Shown here: in pieces, positions 47,236 through 56,669 of the stretch
Layout of the letters: every line of letters begins with the position of its first letter
Numbering within the stretch: the stretch's first letter is position 1
NCBI GenBank assembly: GCA_963770045.1
Contig: CAVYOD010000019.1
Coordinates: 124,001-188,000, forward strand
Origin: CAVYOD01 sp963770045
GTDB lineage: Bacteria; Acidobacteriota; Aminicenantia; Aminicenantales; CAVYOD01
Length of the DNA: 64,000 nucleotides
Direction of reading: 5' to 3'
Notes under the pieces: generated by a model
The model's database searches: none
Seen by the model: only the letters and a program-made list of their open reading frames with translations
What the model was told of the DNA's origin: nothing
Program-made: the position numbers and the translations under genes

Positions 47236-47724
47236 AGATTCTTCTGGATTTTGCGGGAGCTCGCTTCGACCTGAGCGGCCATCTTAGCTCTATATTTCTG
47301 AAGCCTCTTCCGGAGCGCCGGCTGCTTGAGACTCAGAATTTCGACGGCCAGAAGAGCCGCGTTGGCCGCTCCCGTCTTGCCCAGTCCCATCGTGGCCACC
47401 GGAATGCCCTTCGGCATCTGGACCGTTGAGAGGAGAGCATCCAGCCCGTTGAGGCCAGGGCTCTCAACCGGGACACCGATCACGGGACAAACCGTGTGCG
47501 CCGCGACCACACCGGCGAGATGGGCCGCCTTCCCGGCAACGGCGATAAAAACATCCACTCGTTTTTTCTCAGCGGATCTGACCAAGCGCAGGGTCCGGTC
47601 GGGAGAGCGGTGAGCCGAGGTCACATCCAGGGAGAAAGGGGATTTCGAATTCTCTGAGGACTCCCAAGGCGTCTTTGACCACATCGTAATCTGATTCGCT
47701 GCCGATCAGGATCGCAACGCTCAT
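47232..47724 (-). CDS. purE: 5-(carboxyamino)imidazole ribonucleotide mutase PurE (frameshifted)
   Basis: Purine biosynthesis enzyme. ATG 47724 overlaps the purD stop (ATGA) and has GAGGAG 5 bases upstream. The N-terminus reads SVAILIGSESDYDVVKDALG, GVLREFEIPF; an extra T in a TTT run near 47645 shifts the frame, and the rest continues SLDVTSAHRSPDRT, FIAVAGKAAHLAGVVA, PVIGVPVESP and MPKGIPVATMGLGKTGAANA, all PurE motifs. Repaired length is about 164. Confidence 0.92.
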
Positions 47725-49002
47725 CGCTTCTCCTCTCTATTAGCGCCAATGTCACGGCGGTAGTGCATCCCCTCAAATTGGATCAGGGAGATGCCTTTAT
47801 AGATGTGATCCATGGTCGCGGCCAGGGTTTCCTCGGACGCGCAGACTCCCAGGACCCGGCCGCCGTTGGTCAGATACTGTCCATTCTCAAGCTTGGTCCC
47901 GGCGTGGAAGGTCGTCAACCCCGACATTTCCGAAGCTTCTTTCAGCCCCAGTATGACCTTCCCGGTTTCGTATTTCTGCGGATAACCTCCCGCTGTCAGG
48001 ACGACGCAACCGGACGGCTTACGGCTCCATTGGACCTCTTTCCCCAGGACGTTTTCTTCGACGACCGAAAAAAGCAACTCCACCAGATCACTTTCCAGGC
48101 GCAGCATTTGGGGCTGCGTCTCGGGGTCTCCGAAGCGGCAGTTGTATTCTAGAACCTTGGGGCCATTGTCGGTCAGCATCAACCCGACATAGAGGACTCC
48201 CTTGAACTTCCTGCCTTCCTCCAGCATCCGGGTGACGGTCGGAAAAACGATCGTGTTCATGACTTCGTTGAAGAGGCCGGCCGAAACAAAAGGAGAAGGC
48301 GAAATGGCGCCCATCCCGCCTGTGTTCAAGCCCCGGTCTCCGTCATAGACCGCCTTGTGATCCATGGTCGTAACCAGGGGCTGGACCTTGGCCCCATCGG
48401 AGAGAACGATGAAAGTGACCTCTTTCCCGCGCAGATACTCCTCGATCAGGACGCGCAGACCGGCGTCTCCGAATTTTCGCTGGACGAGCATCGACGTTAC
48501 CGTCTCTTCGGCCCTTGAGAGCGTGTGGCAAATAACCGCCCCTTTGCCTCCGGCCAGTCCGTCAGCCTTAACGACCACGGGAAACGAGAATTCACCACTG
48601 GCGAGTATCTGCTTGGCTCTCTCCATCGACTCGGCGACCCGGAACCGGCCTGTCGGGATTCTGTGACGGTCCATGAATTGCTTGGCGAAAATCTTGCTTC
48701 CCTTCGAGCTCCGCGGCCTTCTTGTTCGGGCCAAATATCCGCAGTCCTTGGGACTCAAAGCGGTCGACGATTCCCAGGGTCAGAGGAAGCTCGGGGCCGA
48801 CGACGGTCAAATCGATTCTCTCTTTGAGAGCGAAGTCCGACAGCCCCTGAATGTCCGAGTCTTTGATCGGAACATTCTCGGCGATGGTTGCGGTCCCGCC
48901 GTTCCCGGGCGCGCAGAAGAGCTTTTCGAGGTGGGGACTCTGGGAGATTTTCCAGGCAAGAGCATGTTCTCTTCCGCCGGCGCCGACGATCAGTATTTTC
49001 AT
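47721..49002 (-). CDS. purD: Phosphoribosylamine--glycine ligase PurD (frameshifted)
   Basis: ATP-grasp enzyme making GAR in purine synthesis. N-terminus MKILIVGAGGREHALAWK; then VVGPELPLTLGIVD and FGPNKKAAELEG. The frame breaks near 48705 and resumes as SKIFAKQFMDRHRIPTG, VVKADGLAGGKGAVIC, NTGGMGAISPSP and EYNCRFGDPETQ. Repaired length is about 427. It precedes purE with a 4-bp overlap. A terminator separates it from glyA upstream. Confidence 0.93.
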
Positions 49003-49040
49003 GGTCAATTCCCCTTCGTCTTATTTGGCAACATTCTGAC

Positions 49041-49069
49041 AAAAAAGCTCCCTGCCGTCAACCAGGAGC
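49041..49069 (-). terminator. Rho-independent terminator after glyA
   Basis: The minus strand reads GCTCC, a loop, GGGAGC, then TTTTTT, in the 79-bp gap between the glyA stop and the purD start. Confidence 0.65.
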
Positions 49070-49081
49070 CGCGGCCGAGCC

Positions 49082-50518
49082 TCAGAGATTCCGGGTCAGG
49101 TTTTCCTGAAGACGGGCCGCAAAATCGGATTGGGGAAAAACGCTCTTGACGATCCTGGCTGCCAGGGGAATCCCTTCTTTAAGGGGAAGGCAGAACTTCA
49201 TCTCGAGGAAGTTCTGCCGGAATTTTTTCACCTCGTCCTTGACCTTTTTATTCCGGATCACGACCTCCGCCAGATGCCCGGCCAGGACCTCAAAGTCATT
49301 CTCGGCCATCCCGAAACGGGTCATCTCCTGGACACCCATCCTGATCCCGCTCGGGACGAGGAAGGTCTCATCATCGGGCAGCGCCTGGTAGTTGGTCACG
49401 ATGTTGTTCTCTTCCAGGCGCCGGGCGATCTCCTGTCCCGGGCCGAAGGATTTGACCCGGATGAGGACCTGGTGCGTCTCCGTGAAGCCATCGGCTTCGT
49501 CACCCTCGACGGGAATGCCTTTTGCTTTCAGGGCGCGGGCAAATGCTTTGGCGTTTGCTCTGACTCTGGCCTGATAATCATCTTTGAATTCATTCATCTC
49601 ATAGGCGGCCATGAGGAGAGCGAGAAGAGTCCCCAGGTGATGATTGCTGGTCGATCCCGGAAAAGCCCTGCCTTTGATGTCCAGCCAGAGGTTTCGCAGC
49701 GGTGAGCCGGCCGGGAAATTGCCGACCACGAGCCCACGCTGGGGGCCAAAAAACGTCTTGTGAGTGCTTCCGGTCACGATATCGGCTCCCTCGTTCAGGG
49801 GCGCCTGGAAAGCGCCATAAAGCCCGAGCACGTGGGCCATATCGAACATGATGACCGGCCGTTCTTTCCAGCCCGCGACCAGGCCGGCCACAAACCGGAC
49901 AGGCTCCTGGTAGATAAACATGCTCTTCCCGAAGACGATGAGTTCCGGCTTGGAACCTTCGAGCAGCCCGGCCAGTTTCTCCAGGTCCGGTTTATAGGGA
50001 TTGTCTCCGAGAACGGGGAAGTTGAGGACGTGCTCTTTCGCCGTCTTTGGGTCTTCCTCGACATAATTGAAAAGGGCTCCCATGGGCTGAGAGCTGAGGT
50101 GCCCTCCCTTGGTCAATTCGTTATTCATCACCAGCCGCATCCTCCGGCTCAGCTGGCCTTCGGCCCGATTCCGGTTGATGAACTTCACCATCCCCTTAAA
50201 GACGACTTCATTGGCCATTTGGCCGCTGATGGGCCTCAATTCCACATCCGAGCATCCGAAGTAAACCCCCAGCTCCCGCTGCGCTTCTTTCTCGACTTCC
50301 CTGATGAAATCGATCCCCTGATAAAAATAGACCTCTTCCCCTTTCATCGTCCGGTGCTCGGCGTAGCGGCCGGAGGGGTCGGAGATCTCGCACATCTTCA
50401 CTAACAGGGAGGGAGTTGTCTCCGAGGGGATCAGGTTGAAGGACTCCTTTTGTCTCCAGAGGTTGTTTCCCTCGATCTTCCGGGTGAGCGATTCCATTTT
50501 TTCATAGAATGTCGGCAT
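49082..50518 (-). CDS. glyA: Serine hydroxymethyltransferase-like enzyme
   Basis: PLP enzyme interconverting serine and glycine with tetrahydrofolate. The 478-residue protein has the N-terminal ESFNLIPSETTPSLLV, SDPSGRYAEHR, HLSSQPMGAL, the Asp-His pair FDMAHVLGLYG and the PLP-Lys segment TGSTHKTFFGPQRG (Lys about residue 254). It is longer than the classic 415-430-residue GlyA and diverged around the folate loop (SGRYAEHR rather than the usual SNKYAEGYPG), so it may belong to the longer SHMT-like subgroup with another hydroxymethyl or aldol specificity. It is followed by rpiB upstream in the same direction with a 14-bp gap. Confidence 0.85.
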   Translation of the reverse strand: MPTFYEKMESLTRKIEGNNLWRQKESFNLIPSETTPSLLVKMCEISDPSGRYAEHRTMKGEEVYFYQGIDFIREVEKEAQRELGVYFGCSDVELRPISGQMANEVVFKGMVKFINRNRAEGQLSRRMRLVMNNELTKGGHLSSQPMGALFNYVEEDPKTAKEHVLNFPVLGDNPYKPDLEKLAGLLEGSKPELIVFGKSMFIYQEPVRFVAGLVAGWKERPVIMFDMAHVLGLYGAFQAPLNEGADIVTGSTHKTFFGPQRGLVVGNFPAGSPLRNLWLDIKGRAFPGSTSNHHLGTLLALLMAAYEMNEFKDDYQARVRANAKAFARALKAKGIPVEGDEADGFTETHQVLIRVKSFGPGQEIARRLEENNIVTNYQALPDDETFLVPSGIRMGVQEMTRFGMAENDFEVLAGHLAEVVIRNKKVKDEVKKFRQNFLEMKFCLPLKEGIPLAARIVKSVFPQSDFAARLQENLTRNL

Positions 50519-50532
50519 GCTTCCCTCCTCGG

Positions 50533-50985
50533 CTAGAGCTTAAGCTTCCCCGCCTCGATCAGGCCGATCTTTTCGATGCGTCTTTCGTGGCGGCCCCCCT
50601 CGAACTCCGTGTTCAGCCAGACCTCGACGATCGGGATCGCTTTTTCAACGGCGATCACCCTCCCGCCCAGCGTCAGGCAATTGGAGTTGTTGTGACTCCG
50701 GCTCACGCGGGCGGTGTATTCATCCCAACAGGGAGTCGCCCTGATTCCTTTGAACTTGTTGGCCACGATGGCCATGCCCAATCCCGTCCCGCAGAACAAG
50801 ATCGCGCGGTCATATTCCCCGGCCAAGACTCGTTCCACGGCCAGAGCGCCAAAATCCACGTAGTCCACCTTTTCTCCGGGTCCTGAGCCGAAATCGTGAT
50901 AAGGAATTCCTTTTTGGGTGAGGTATTGAGTGATTGCGATTTTTAAATCATAGCCCGCGTGGTCTGAGGCGACAGCGATCTTCAT
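50533..50985 (-). CDS. rpiB: Ribose-5-phosphate isomerase B
   Basis: 150-residue LacAB/RpiB family isomerase. Motifs: MKIAVASDHAGYDLK with the phosphate-binding Asp-His near 8-9, VDYVDFG, the active-site FCGTGLGMAI (Cys 65), SRSHNNSNCLTLGGR and a basic C-terminus. It interconverts ribose-5-P and ribulose-5-P. Closely spaced with glyA, the usual neighbour. Confidence 0.94.
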   Translation of the reverse strand: MKIAVASDHAGYDLKIAITQYLTQKGIPYHDFGSGPGEKVDYVDFGALAVERVLAGEYDRAILFCGTGLGMAIVANKFKGIRATPCWDEYTARVSRSHNNSNCLTLGGRVIAVEKAIPIVEVWLNTEFEGGRHERRIEKIGLIEAGKLKL

Positions 50986-51044
50986 CTTCCCTCCGTGAAA
51001 GGATTTTGGCTCGTGGCCGTTCGGGAAAGGCGGACAAACACGTT

Positions 51045-52622
51045 TTAAGGTTTCTGGCTTTCGATGAATTTTGCGGCCTGGGAGAGCACTTCCAAGGCTT
51101 TCAGGACCACCGGGTCTGCCTTCCGATAGGCCCTCATGCCCTCCTCGGCGCCAAAGACAGCGGAGGCAACCTCGCGCATGATCTCCCGCTTGATCTCTCC
51201 TTCGGCTTCGTTGAATTTCTCAGGGGCGAACTCGATTTTGAGGGACTGGACATAGGACTTGAAATCCTCGACCATCTCGGGAGTCACGACAAAATCGGGG
51301 CTGAGGAGGAGCTTTTCTGAAGAGGCTTCGGCCGGGCCTTTTTCTTCTTTGGGGAAAACGTACTTCTTGGAAAGCGGGGTCAGATGAGAGGCAAATTTCA
51401 GGCCGTAGCTAAAAAACGCTCCCCTGAACGTGAGCTCCGCGGTCAGAGGCTTGACCGAGCCTTTGACCTCGTAATCGGGCGTGATTCCGCCCTGGCCCAG
51501 GACCTTCCGCCCCTTGAGCGTGTACCTCACCTCACGTTCTCCGACCGGTGGAGTGCTCTTGTTCATCAGGTAGTCTTCGATGTGGCTGTAATCCCTCTGG
51601 ATGGACCTCCCGCTCGGAGTGTAATACTTTCCCGTCGTCAAGGCGACGGCAACGTTCGGTCCGAGGGGAAAAACCGTTTGGACGAGTCCCTTTCCCCAAG
51701 AATCCTCACCGACGATGAGGCCGCGGTCATTGTCCATGACCGCGCCGGCCACGATTTCCGAGGCACTCGCGGTGCCCTGGTTGGTCAGGACGACCAGCGG
51801 AACTTTCTCATACTGGCCCTCGCGGATAGCAAAAAATTCCTTATCATAAGCCTTGTTGCGACCTTTGATCGAAACAATCTTGGCTCCCCGGGGAAGAAAT
51901 TCGTCCGAGACCTCAACGGACTGAAAAAGAGGACCCCCGGTATTATATCTCAGGTCAAGGATCAGGGATTTCATCCCCTGGCCGCGAAGGGAGACCAGTT
52001 TCTGCTCCAATTCCTCGTCGGTTGTCTCGGCAAAATTCCGGACAAAGACATAGCCGACTTCGCCCTGAAGCATAAAAGCATAGGAGATGCTGTAGAGAGG
52101 GATCTCGCCCCGGATAACCGTGAGCTCCAGCGGCTTTTCCAGCCCCTCCCGAACGATGGTGACGTTAACCTTGGTCCCCTTCTCCCCCCTCAGCTTTTGC
52201 ATGGCATCGAAGCTCGACAACGGCTTCGTGCTTTCGCCGTTGATGCGGGAGATGACGTCCCCCGGCTGGATGCCCAGCCGCCAGGCCGGAGTCCCCTCGA
52301 CCGTGGAAAGGACGACGATCCGGTCCTCTTGTTTGGTGATCTGAATTCCCAGACCGTAGAATTTGCCCGTAAAATCTTCCCGCATCCTGGCGAAATTTTC
52401 CGGGTCGAGAAAATAAGAATGCGGGTCGAGCGTCTCCAGGGCTCCCCGGATGGAGGCATAGATGAGCTTTTCGCTGTCCACGGGCTGGTAGTAGTTTGAC
52501 TCGATGACCGAGATGATCGAAGAGACCTTTCCCAGGGAATTCGTCCACTCGTCCCCCACGGCCGCCGGGAAATGGAGGAACAGAGGAAGCCAGAACAGGA
52601 TCAAGGCTATTCTTTTCTTCAT
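51045..52622 (-). CDS. Carboxy-terminal processing protease (S41 family)
   Basis: 525-residue periplasmic serine protease with signal peptide (MKKRIALILFWLPLFLHFPA), PDZ domain (GLGIQITKQEDRIVVLSTVE to PGDVISRINGE, about 105-150) and tail-specific protease core with LDLRYNTGGPLFQS, catalytic Ser in NQGTASASEIVAGA (about 287) and Lys in EDSWGKGLVQT (about 311). The C-terminal 130 residues form a helical extension (after KYVFPKEEKG). Likely cleaves C-termini of envelope proteins. Divergent from tatA with its own promoter. Confidence 0.93.
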   Translation of the reverse strand: MKKRIALILFWLPLFLHFPAAVGDEWTNSLGKVSSIISVIESNYYQPVDSEKLIYASIRGALETLDPHSYFLDPENFARMREDFTGKFYGLGIQITKQEDRIVVLSTVEGTPAWRLGIQPGDVISRINGESTKPLSSFDAMQKLRGEKGTKVNVTIVREGLEKPLELTVIRGEIPLYSISYAFMLQGEVGYVFVRNFAETTDEELEQKLVSLRGQGMKSLILDLRYNTGGPLFQSVEVSDEFLPRGAKIVSIKGRNKAYDKEFFAIREGQYEKVPLVVLTNQGTASASEIVAGAVMDNDRGLIVGEDSWGKGLVQTVFPLGPNVAVALTTGKYYTPSGRSIQRDYSHIEDYLMNKSTPPVGEREVRYTLKGRKVLGQGGITPDYEVKGSVKPLTAELTFRGAFFSYGLKFASHLTPLSKKYVFPKEEKGPAEASSEKLLLSPDFVVTPEMVEDFKSYVQSLKIEFAPEKFNEAEGEIKREIMREVASAVFGAEEGMRAYRKADPVVLKALEVLSQAAKFIESQKP

Positions 52623-52646
52623 CTTAGGCGTTTCTTTTGAGAATTC

Positions 52647-52675
52647 ATCTTATCAAAGCGCCCCCGGCTTGTAAA
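52647..52675 (-). promoter_or_regulatory. Promoter for the S41 protease gene
   Basis: Minus strand TTTACA (52675-52670), 17-base spacer, TAAGAT (52652-52647), 25 bp before the ATG. Confidence 0.55.
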
Positions 52676-52682
52676 GCTCTTA

Positions 52683-52711
52683 TTGACTTATCCAGGTTAA
52701 AAAGCTATAGT
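52683..52711 (+). promoter_or_regulatory. Promoter for the tatA-tatC operon
   Basis: TTGACT (52683-52688), 17-base spacer, TATAGT (52706-52711). The expected start point of about 52718 lies after the ATG at 52716, which supports the tatA start at 52740. Confidence 0.7.
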
Positions 52712-52739
52712 TTTTATGCAGGAACGAGGCGCAGAGACA

Positions 52740-52985
52740 ATGTTTGGCAATATAGGCTTTCCTGAACTTCTCATCATCTTGACGATCGCCCTCCTCATCT
52801 TTGGGCCCAAGAAGCTGCCCGAAATCGGGAAGTCTATAGGCAAGGCCCTCCACGAATTCAAGAAGACCTCGGAAGAGATCAAGGGCAAGATCGAAAGCGA
52901 AATCCAAGCCGAAGAATTCAAGAACATCGGCCAAGATATCAAGAAGGACATCAGAGGGGATGAGGAAGGGAAAAAAATCTCCTGA
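52740..52985 (+). CDS. tatA: Sec-independent (Tat) translocase subunit TatA/B
   Basis: 81 residues: MFGNIGFPELLIILTIALLIFG is the single membrane span, then the hinge PKKLPEIGKSIGKALHEFKK and an amphipathic, charged tail. It forms the export pore with TatC. An in-frame ATG at 52716 is rejected because the promoter would start transcription after it. The end overlaps the tatC start by 26 bp. It is the only TatA/B-type gene in the operon, so it may serve both roles. Confidence 0.93.
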   Translation: MFGNIGFPELLIILTIALLIFGPKKLPEIGKSIGKALHEFKKTSEEIKGKIESEIQAEEFKNIGQDIKKDIRGDEEGKKIS

Positions 52986-53736
52986 CGAGATGACCTTCCT
53001 CGAACATCTCGAAGACCTCCGGAAAAGAATCTGGTATTCGTTCGTAGCCATTTTCGTCGTCATCATCCCCGCCTGGATGCTCAGCAAGAAATTCTTTGAG
53101 ATCCTGGCGCGCCCGGTGTCCCAATACCTCCCCCAAGGGACCAAGTCGCTGGCTTTTACCACCCTGACGGCGCCTTTCATGCTCTACATGAAAGTCTCTT
53201 TCCTCGCGGCCATTTTCGTCACTTCTCCCTTCATCTTTCTCCAACTCTGGTATTTCGTCGCGCCCGGACTCTACCAGAAGGAAAAAAAATACGTCATTCC
53301 CTTCGTCCTTTTCACGACCGTTTTTTTTGCCCTGGGAGCGCTCTTCGGCTATTTCGTCGCCTTCCCCTTCGCCTGCAAATTTTTCCTCAACCTGGGGTCT
53401 GATTTCCAGCCGGTGATTACGGTTGACCAGTATTTTGGCCTCGTCGTCAAACTCCTGCTTGGGATCGGCCTGATCTTTGAGATGCCGACGCTGGTCTTTT
53501 TCCTCTCGAAAATGGGGATCGTGACCTCTCGCTGGATGATCAGGAATTTCAAGTACGCCATACTGGCGATTTTCGTCATCGCCGCAGTCCTGACTCCCAC
53601 TCCCGACATGATCAATCAGAGCATCCTGGCCGTCCCCATGATCGCGCTCTATGGCTTAAGCATCTTGATCGCCCTGATCTTCGGAAAAAAGAAAAAGCCG
53701 GAGGTGACGGCGGAAGAGGAGAGCACCGCCGGCTAG
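52960..53736 (+). CDS. tatC: Tat translocase subunit TatC
   Basis: 258-residue polytopic membrane protein with six spans. Signatures: MTFLEHLEDLRKRIWYSFVA at the N-terminus (twin-arginine signal contact with conserved Glu), APGLYQKEKKYVIPFV, FEMPTLVFFLSKMGIV, and the conserved VLTPTPDMINQSILAVPMI. It recognises Tat signal peptides. It overlaps tatA and is separated from the DUF362 gene by one base. Confidence 0.95.
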   Translation: MRKGKKSPDEMTFLEHLEDLRKRIWYSFVAIFVVIIPAWMLSKKFFEILARPVSQYLPQGTKSLAFTTLTAPFMLYMKVSFLAAIFVTSPFIFLQLWYFVAPGLYQKEKKYVIPFVLFTTVFFALGALFGYFVAFPFACKFFLNLGSDFQPVITVDQYFGLVVKLLLGIGLIFEMPTLVFFLSKMGIVTSRWMIRNFKYAILAIFVIAAVLTPTPDMINQSILAVPMIALYGLSILIALIFGKKKKPEVTAEEESTAG

Positions 53737-53737
53737 G

Positions 53738-55021
53738 ATGATCGCCAAAGAGAAAGTCATTCTCCGTCGCGTCCCCGAATATAACCCTGCCCTGATCGAA
53801 AAAGTCGTCACCGAGGGGCTGGCCGAATTCGGCCTGGAAAGCCGGGTTCATGGCCGGATCACCATAAAACCCAACGTCGTCATGTCCCACCCCAAGGTGA
53901 CTCCGTCGGCCTACACCCGGGCGGAGTTCCTCGACGGCCTGTTGCGGAGCCTCGGAAAAACCAAATGCGGCGACCTCGAGATGGCCATCGCCGAAAAATG
54001 CGGCGTCGGCATCCCCACCTCCAGGATGTTCAGACGGGCCGGCTATTATCAATTGAAAAAGACCCACCCCGTCCGTCTCGTCCCGATCGAGGAAGCCAGA
54101 AAGAGGACCGTCGCTCTGGCCAAGGGAAAAATTCATTCTGACATCAAGACGGCCGAGGAAATCGCCCGGCGCGATTTTCTCATCTACACTCCCAAGCTCA
54201 AAACCAACTCCCTGACCCAGGGAATCACCGCGGCCATCAAGCTCAACATCGGCATCCTCTGCGACCGGGAACGGATGTGGAATCACAACTACAACCTCGA
54301 CGAAAAAATTGTCGACCTTCTCGAAGTCGGCTATCCGGATTTTATCGCCACGGATGCCATTGAAATATCCAGCGGCGGAAATCATCTCACCCAGCACGGC
54401 CGCCCGCTCGGACTGGTCATCATGGCCCGCAATCCGGTGGCCCATGACGCCGTCTGCGCCCGGATCCTGCATCTTGAGCCCGAGGCCATTCACCACCTTC
54501 GCCTGGCCCACGAGCGGGGTTACGGCCCGCTCGACCTCGAGGAGATTGAAGTCGTCGGCGATGTCACTCTCGAAGAGGCCCGGGAAAAAACGAAGACCAT
54601 GGAGACCGGGTTGATCCGGGTCGACGAGGTCGACTGCGGAATCAAGGTCATCTGCGGCGAGCCCTACTGCCGGGGCGGATGCCACGGCCTGTTTCTCGAC
54701 TGGCTGTACATGATCAAAGACCGGAAGCCCGAGCTCTGGAAAAATCTCCCGCCCTGGACCGTGGTGATCGGAAAATATGCGGGAGACGTCGACGCCCGGA
54801 AGCTCATGATCATCGGGGCCTGCTCTGAAATCCAAGGAAAAGTCCGCGCCCGGAGAGCCAAAAAGATCAAGGGCTGCCCGCCCAAGCACAAGGATCTTGT
54901 TCTCTGGTTCTTTCTGAAAGCAAGGATCCTTAACCCGCTTTTCAGGATGGACCTGATCTACGACGGTTACCTCTGTTTGTTTTTCAGCTGGTGCCGAAGA
55001 CTCCTCAAAGGGAGATTGTAG
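53738..55021 (+). CDS. DUF362-domain protein
   Basis: 427-residue protein of the DUF362 family, whose function is not established. Typical features: IKPNVVMSHPKVTPSAYT near 48-65, LIYTPKLKTNSLTQGITAAI near 149-168, GILCDRERMWNH, DFIATDAIEISSGGNHLTQHG. The C-terminal CGEPYCRGGCHGLFLDWLYM and a last CSEIQGKVRARRAKKIKGCP could hold metal or FeS. It lies between tatC and an aldehyde dehydrogenase with nearly no spacing, suggesting a linked redox task. Confidence 0.8.
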   Translation: MIAKEKVILRRVPEYNPALIEKVVTEGLAEFGLESRVHGRITIKPNVVMSHPKVTPSAYTRAEFLDGLLRSLGKTKCGDLEMAIAEKCGVGIPTSRMFRRAGYYQLKKTHPVRLVPIEEARKRTVALAKGKIHSDIKTAEEIARRDFLIYTPKLKTNSLTQGITAAIKLNIGILCDRERMWNHNYNLDEKIVDLLEVGYPDFIATDAIEISSGGNHLTQHGRPLGLVIMARNPVAHDAVCARILHLEPEAIHHLRLAHERGYGPLDLEEIEVVGDVTLEEAREKTKTMETGLIRVDEVDCGIKVICGEPYCRGGCHGLFLDWLYMIKDRKPELWKNLPPWTVVIGKYAGDVDARKLMIIGACSEIQGKVRARRAKKIKGCPPKHKDLVLWFFLKARILNPLFRMDLIYDGYLCLFFSWCRRLLKGRL

Positions 55022-55025
55022 TGCC

Positions 55026-56669
55026 GTGAACGGACACATGCTCATAGGCAACCGGCGAGTCGAAACCGCTCAGAAAATCCCGTCGATCAACCCCGCGACC
55101 CTCGAGGTGAACGGCGAGGCCAGCCTCGCTTCCTCGGATGAGTGCCGGGCCGCCGTGGAAGCAGCCCGGAAAGCTTTCCCAATCTGGCGGGAGTTGCCTC
55201 AGGCGGAAAAGAAGAAGATTTTTCTGAGGGCCAAGCGCATTCTCCTCGATCGCAGCCGCGAAATCGCGGAGCTCATCACCCGCGAGAAGGGTTCCCCCTA
55301 CGCAGAATCCCTCGCCGTTGAGGTTTTCGCGGCTTTGGAAGCCCTGGATTATTATTCTAAGGACCTAGATAGGACGCTCGCGCCCAAAAAAGGCAAACAC
55401 CACCTCGCCCTGCTCCTCCACAAAAAAAGCTCCTTCCATTTCCAACCGCTGGGTCCCACGCTGCTCATCTCGCCCTGGAATTTTCCCTTCCTCATTCCCA
55501 TTTTTGATTCACTCAGCGCCCTGGCCGCGGGAAACACGCTCGTCCTTCGGCCGTCGACTCTGACTCCGTTCTCAGCCATTATGATCGGCGAGATCTTTGC
55601 CGCGGCCGGCCTGCCTCCGGGGGTCTTGAATATAGTGATCTGCCGGGTCCCCCAAGCCGAAGAAATGGTCACCAACCCACAGATCCAGACGGTCATGTTC
55701 ACGGGCAGTGTCCCGACGGGCAAGAGGATCATGGAGCTGGCCAGCCGGAACCTCACCAACGTCACCCTGGAACTCGGGGGGAAAGACCCGATGATCGTCC
55801 TCAAGGATGCCGACCTTGAGAGAAGCTCCCGGGGAGCGGTCTGGGGCGCTTTTATGAACGCCGGCCAAAGCTGCGGCTCGATCGAACGCGCCTATGTCGC
55901 CAGGGAGGTCATAGACGAATTTACCGAGAGGGTCCTGGACTTGACCCGAAAACTCAAAGTGGGAAATCCGCTCGAACCCGGCACCGACATGGGCCCGATG
56001 GCCAGCCTCGGCCAGCTCCGGGTCGTGGAAGACCATCTGGCCGATGCCCAGGCGAAAGGAGCGCAGCTTCTTTACGGCGGCAAAAGGGTGGGGGATCTCC
56101 CCGGCCATTTCATCCTCCCCGCCGTTCTGACGGGTGTCGACCATTCGATGAAGATCATGAAAGAGGAGACCTTCGGACCGACACTCCCGATCATGACCTT
56201 CAGCGAACCGGAAGAGGCGTTGGCCCTGGCCAATGACAGCGCCTATGGGCTGACCGCTTCGGTCTGGACCCGGAACAAAAGCTCCGCAGCCTGGCTGGCC
56301 GAGAGGCTCGAAACGGGGACGGTGACCATAAACGACCACATGATCACCTTCGCCGAGCCCAGGGCCATCTGGGGCGGCATCAAGCAGACAGGGCTGGGCC
56401 GCTCGCACGGCCCCTACGGGCTTCATGATCTCGTCAACATCAAGTACGTGAGTCACGACTACGCCAAAAAGAAGACTCAGCTGTGGTGGTTTCCCTACGA
56501 TCTGGGTATGGCGAAATTCATGGAAAGGTCGCTGGCTTATTTCCATCACGGACGAATGCGAAACAAGACGCTCGCCCTCTTTTCCCTGCTCCCCCACCTG
56601 CCTCGGATCAAGAGGGGCAGCCCTCTCCTGAATTTGGTCAAGAGCTTACCGCGGCTGTTCGGGAGATGA
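55026..56669 (+). CDS. Aldehyde dehydrogenase family protein with C-terminal extension
   Basis: NAD(P)-dependent oxidoreductase of 547 residues, GTG start. Motifs: ISPWNFPFLIPIFDSLSALA, FTGSVPTGKRIMELA, general-base Glu in VTLELGGKDP (about 249), nucleophile Cys in FMNAGQSCGSIERAYV (about 283) and ETFGPTLPIMTF. The last 50 or so residues (WWFPYDLGMAKFMERSLAYF onward) extend beyond most ALDHs and resemble the tail of succinate-semialdehyde-type proteins in some anaerobes. Substrate unknown. The stop overlaps the next start (ATGA). Confidence 0.9.
   Translation: MNGHMLIGNRRVETAQKIPSINPATLEVNGEASLASSDECRAAVEAARKAFPIWRELPQAEKKKIFLRAKRILLDRSREIAELITREKGSPYAESLAVEVFAALEALDYYSKDLDRTLAPKKGKHHLALLLHKKSSFHFQPLGPTLLISPWNFPFLIPIFDSLSALAAGNTLVLRPSTLTPFSAIMIGEIFAAAGLPPGVLNIVICRVPQAEEMVTNPQIQTVMFTGSVPTGKRIMELASRNLTNVTLELGGKDPMIVLKDADLERSSRGAVWGAFMNAGQSCGSIERAYVAREVIDEFTERVLDLTRKLKVGNPLEPGTDMGPMASLGQLRVVEDHLADAQAKGAQLLYGGKRVGDLPGHFILPAVLTGVDHSMKIMKEETFGPTLPIMTFSEPEEALALANDSAYGLTASVWTRNKSSAAWLAERLETGTVTINDHMITFAEPRAIWGGIKQTGLGRSHGPYGLHDLVNIKYVSHDYAKKKTQLWWFPYDLGMAKFMERSLAYFHHGRMRNKTLALFSLLPHLPRIKRGSPLLNLVKSLPRLFGR

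Noticed and set aside
49003..49081. Riboswitch before purD or glyA
   Set aside because: The gap is 79 bp and is accounted for by the glyA terminator; no purine or glycine aptamer core is visible.
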